From an uncultured Prevotella sp. (GTDB lineage: Bacteria; Bacteroidota; Bacteroidia; Bacteroidales; Bacteroidaceae): 13,997 nt of DNA. Positions within the stretch are counted from its first letter, which is position 1. Every line of letters starts with the position of its first letter. This document shows positions 11,483 to 13,997 of the stretch, one piece after another. Location: positions 1-13,997 of the forward strand of contig URER01000053.1 of assembly GCA_900547005.1 (NCBI GenBank), read 5' to 3'. The position numbers and the translations under genes are program-made. The notes beneath the pieces are model-generated. The model worked only from the letters and a program-made list of their open reading frames with translations, ran no database searches and was not told the origin of the DNA.

Positions 11483-12502
11483 TCATTCCCTCTGTTTCAT
11501 AATCACATATATTATGACCGGTGCACCGATAACCGGCGTAACAGCATTAAGCGGAATCATGCCGCCTGACGGCGGTAGCGTGCAGGCGATATTGCAGAGT
11601 AGAGCCACTGCCGAACCGCATAATATCGTCATGGGAAGCAGCCGATGGTGATTTTCAGACGACAGAATGAGCCGTGCGATGTGAGGAACGGCAAGACCGA
11701 TGAATGCCACCGGACCGCAAAAAGCAGTGGTTACGGCCGTCAGAATGCCCGTGATGATAAGCAGACGGTTGCGCAACCGGCGGGTGTTGATGCCTAAGTT
11801 TTCGGCGTACTGCTCACCCAACAACAACGCGTTGAGTGGCTTTACGAGCATCAACGAAGCCACTATACCCATTATAATAGTGATGCTGAAAAACGGAAGA
11901 TTATCTGTTGATACACCGCCGAAGTTGCCCATACCCCATATCAAGTATGATTTTACACCCTCCTCTGTCGCGAAATAGTTTAGCAAGGTGATGGCGGCAG
12001 ACGACAGATAGCCAATCATGATTCCTATGATGAGCAGCATCACGTTGCTGCGCACAAGGTTTGAGAAGAAGAATATCAATGCCGTTACGGCCATAGAACC
12101 GGCAAAGGCGGCGGCAAACACAGCCACAAAACCGGTTGCCGAGAGCGTTCCGATAGACACGCTGCCACCCATCAATAGCATGACTGTCGCCACTCCGAGA
12201 CCAGCTCCGCTGTTTATTCCGAAGATGGAAGGACCCGCAAGAGGATTGCGGAACGCCGTTTGGAGCAGCAAGCCGCTTACTGCGAGTGCTCCTCCGCATA
12301 GTGTTGCCGTGACTGCTTGGGGCAGACGTGACTCCATAATGATGTATCTCCAAGTCTCTTTCCCACCGCTTCCACCTATTATTATATTATATACGTCCGC
12401 TACCGGGATGCTCACCGAACCTGAGAACAGGTTTATCGCAAACAGTGCAACGATGATGATGACAAGCAGGATGATATGTCTTTGAATCCTTAATGTACTC
12501 AT
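11483..12502 (-). CDS. FecCD/BtuC-family ABC permease
   Basis: This is the membrane subunit of a type II ABC importer for iron-siderophore, heme or cobalamin. The 339-aa protein has about ten hydrophobic segments and the family signatures RLPQAVTATLCGGALAVSG (59-77), RNPLAGPSIFGI (85-96), the ATPase-contacting region around GINTRRLRNR (237-246), GPVAFIGLAVPHIARL (263-278) and the C-terminal GAPVIIYVIMK. The length is normal for the family. It starts 9 nt after the binding-protein gene and is clearly co-transcribed with it. No ATP-binding protein follows: the downstream spacer holds only repeats and then a gene on the other strand. The substrate cannot be read from the sequence. Confidence 0.92.
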   Translation of the reverse strand: MSTLRIQRHIILLVIIIVALFAINLFSGSVSIPVADVYNIIIGGSGGKETWRYIIMESRLPQAVTATLCGGALAVSGLLLQTAFRNPLAGPSIFGINSGAGLGVATVMLLMGGSVSIGTLSATGFVAVFAAAFAGSMAVTALIFFFSNLVRSNVMLLIIGIMIGYLSSAAITLLNYFATEEGVKSYLIWGMGNFGGVSTDNLPFFSITIIMGIVASLMLVKPLNALLLGEQYAENLGINTRRLRNRLLIITGILTAVTTAFCGPVAFIGLAVPHIARLILSSENHHRLLPMTILCGSAVALLCNIACTLPPSGGMIPLNAVTPVIGAPVIIYVIMKQRE

Positions 12503-12511
12503 TGATAATTC

Positions 12512-13639
12512 TTAATTAATGACCTTCTCGAAATATTTGAGCTTTCCTATCTTCAGGTCGGGATGCAGTAAGATTATATAATCGCGCAGAAGGAAATCAG
12601 GTCGAAACGAAATCTCCTCAAAATAAGGTACTTGCGACGAATTTACGAACCAAATATTTTGGTTCTTGAATGCCTTTATCGATTCGTAACCACGGTATTC
12701 CGAAAGCAGGGTAGGGTAGGTCACAGGTGCAGTTCCGCTATGGTTGAACACCCAAACATCGGCGTTTCCGGCCTTGTCAAGTATCGCCTCGAATGACATG
12801 GCGAGACTTCCGCTGTGTGTGTCGGCAGCAAAGGCATATCCGCCATTAGCATCCGCAATCAGTTTTCCTGCGCTGCTACGTCCTCCCGGCACATACCACG
12901 TCGTGCCGGTGAGCTTCTCTGTGATTATCGACAGCCTTGTCTTTGATTGCTTAGCCATATTCTTTAGCTTATTATATTTCGATTCAGTCAAGGCAAAAAG
13001 CGAGTCGGCCTCATGCTCTTTGCCTAATAACATACCGTAGAAGCGCATCCATTCCGCCCTTCCGAGAGCCGAAGTCTCCATATATTCGGCACATTCAATG
13101 ATGGGAATGCCGGTCTTTTCCAAATTGCCGTAGCCTCCGCTGTTCTCGAAGGGTGATATGAAAAGAGCGTCCGGACAAGTCTCTATGATGCGCTCCACAT
13201 TCGGATTCATCGACTCCCCACAGTCGGTAATCTCTCCGCTCTTCACCTTTCTTATTATATTTGCCAGGCGGATAAACCGTGTGTCAGCCACCCCGGCGAT
13301 GTTGCCGGTCGCTCCCAACATTCCGGCAAGCGCGATATGCGGTGATGCAAACATGACAGCCCGGCGCAACGGCGTGTATATCACAGTCCCGTCGGGCAGC
13401 GGTCCGCACGTGGCGGAGTCTTTTCTGTCTACTAAAATATATGTATGTAATGTCTTTCCCTTTGTCCACGGGTTAGCCAAAGTCGCGATTTTGAATTTCC
13501 GGCACCGTTCGATTGAAATGTTTTCGGCATATTTGAAAACAACCTTCTGGCCTTCGTCGCGGTTCGTCCTCTTGTCGGTTCTGCCACACGAAGACATAAT
13601 TAAACATATAAGTGTCGAAAAGAGAAAAAAAATCTTCAT
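12512..13639 (-). CDS. ABC importer substrate-binding lipoprotein
   Basis: The 375-aa protein opens with a lipoprotein signal, MKIFFLFSTLICLIMSSC, with the lipidated Cys at 18, so it is anchored to a membrane facing the periplasm. The rest is a Peripla_BP_2 (TroA/BtuF-like) fold: an N-terminal lobe with RAVMFASPHIALAGMLGATG and IAGVADTRFI, PDALFISPFE as the conserved binding-lobe strand, a long connecting helix (about 205-235), and a C-terminal lobe with WYVPGGRSSAGKLIADANGG and NADVWVFNHSG. It captures a metal chelate or cobalamin for the FecCD-type permease encoded 9 nt downstream. The start fits the signal peptide, and a TAACTTTG element lies about 20 nt upstream. Substrate unresolved. Confidence 0.9.
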   Translation of the reverse strand: MKIFFLFSTLICLIMSSCGRTDKRTNRDEGQKVVFKYAENISIERCRKFKIATLANPWTKGKTLHTYILVDRKDSATCGPLPDGTVIYTPLRRAVMFASPHIALAGMLGATGNIAGVADTRFIRLANIIRKVKSGEITDCGESMNPNVERIIETCPDALFISPFENSGGYGNLEKTGIPIIECAEYMETSALGRAEWMRFYGMLLGKEHEADSLFALTESKYNKLKNMAKQSKTRLSIITEKLTGTTWYVPGGRSSAGKLIADANGGYAFAADTHSGSLAMSFEAILDKAGNADVWVFNHSGTAPVTYPTLLSEYRGYESIKAFKNQNIWFVNSSQVPYFEEISFRPDFLLRDYIILLHPDLKIGKLKYFEKVIN

Positions 13640-13658
13640 ATATATCTGTTTTATGGGG

Positions 13659-13666
13659 CAAAGTTA
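13659..13666 (-). promoter_or_regulatory. -7 element of the importer operon
   Basis: TAACTTTG on the minus strand matches TAnnTTTG. No TTTG box stands 19-21 nt upstream, where the dyad at 13688-13699 lies instead, which fits an activator- or repressor-controlled promoter. Confidence 0.45.
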
Positions 13667-13687
13667 ATAAAAAACAAATAAATCTTT

Positions 13688-13699
13688 ATGAATGTTCAT
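13688..13699. promoter_or_regulatory. Dyad between divergent promoters
   Basis: ATGAATGTTCAT has 5-bp arms ATGAA/TTCAT around TG. It sits between the two divergent TAACTTTG elements, about 21 nt from each, where each promoter lacks its upstream TTTG box. An operator is inference. Confidence 0.35.
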
Positions 13700-13720
13700 T
13701 TTTAATTCAAAGATATTGTG

Positions 13721-13728
13721 TAACTTTG
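13721..13728 (+). promoter_or_regulatory. -7 element of the transporter gene
   Basis: TAACTTTG matches TAnnTTTG and is identical to the divergent element at 13659-13666. A roughly 45-nt AT-rich leader follows before the ATG at 13779. Confidence 0.45.
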
Positions 13729-13778
13729 TACGCCTAACATCTTTATAGCCAATAAACAATAAAAAAATAATAGAATTT

Positions 13779-13997
13779 ATGGATGCAGAAAATTCAAACA
13801 AGTTGACAAACAAGTATTCCAAGAAGAAGGTTCTTGAGATGTTTGTCATCATTCTGGTTACGGCGGTTATCTGGAACTTGCCATTAAACAGTTTCGGAAT
13901 CGACGGACTGACCATCGTTCAGCAGAGAGTGATTGCCATTTTTGGCTCAGTAGTTATTTAGTGTGGGTAGGCGTAAAGTTTAGCAATGCGATAGAGG
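13779..13997 (+). pseudogene. Probable DASS/SLC13 transporter start, frame broken
   Basis: The first 60 codons encode a charged N-terminus (MDAENSNKLTNKYSKKK), a membrane helix (about 19-33) and NLPLNSFGIDGLTIVQQRVI then AIF. This resembles the opening of DASS (SLC13-type) anion/sodium symporters, where a loop and a helix starting near xLTxxQxRxxAIF follow the first span. The frame stops at TAG 13959-13961 after only 60 codons, against several hundred expected. A shift of -1 at the ATT-TAG junction re-opens the frame to the window end (LVWVGVKFSNAIE), so a single missing base is the simplest explanation, but similarity to the family already fades after AIF. It has a promoter element and clear start, so it was a working gene recently. 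Alternatives are a real 60-aa membrane peptide or a sequencing error near a contig end. The family call is from memory. Confidence 0.45.

Overview
The window looks like chromosome from a Bacteroidota bacterium, most likely a Prevotella-like member of the Bacteroidales. The basis is the promoter style (TTTG, 19-20 nt, TAnnTTTG) in front of several genes, mostly weak Shine-Dalgarno sequences, the protein flavour (lipoprotein binding protein, FabD, bL9 with an acidic tail), and spacers full of 7-8 nt degenerate tandem repeats. Genus is inference; there is no rRNA gene here to settle it.

Layout. 1-480: a 22-nt tandem array, then a 63-aa membrane protein gene (-) that shares a back-to-back promoter region with the ribosomal operon. 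481-1747 (+): rpsF, rpsR, rplI, ending in a good intrinsic terminator. 1886-4752 (-): fabD and a cytoplasmic GH13 alpha-amylase, converging on rplI with a 13-bp-stem terminator between them. 4801-9014 (-): a two-gene cassette with its own promoter. Its first gene encodes a 511-aa protein I do not recognise; the second, overlapping by 8 nt, encodes an 867-aa protein with two phospholipase-D-type HxK/GSxN motifs. 8933-9922: almost 1 kb without a convincing gene, built from repeats. Its centre is an array of exactly 22-nt units made by combining two 7-nt half-sites and their reverse complements. 9923-10813 (-): a YitT-family membrane protein with terminator. 10960-11316 (+): a 118-aa two-helix membrane protein whose promoter sits directly on its start codon. 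11483-13639 (-): a binding lipoprotein and FecCD-type permease for siderophore, heme or cobalamin import, without an ATPase gene beside them. 13779 to the end (+): the start of a probable DASS/SLC13 transporter whose frame is broken near the window edge.

The core genes (ribosomal proteins, fabD) are ordinary. The accessory material is the PLD cassette, which has the architecture of a nuclease-based defence or restriction module (inference), and the repeat-rich spacer beside it. The two strongest leads are that cassette and the 22-nt dyad array; a second, unrelated 22-nt array at 69-156 has exactly the same pitch.
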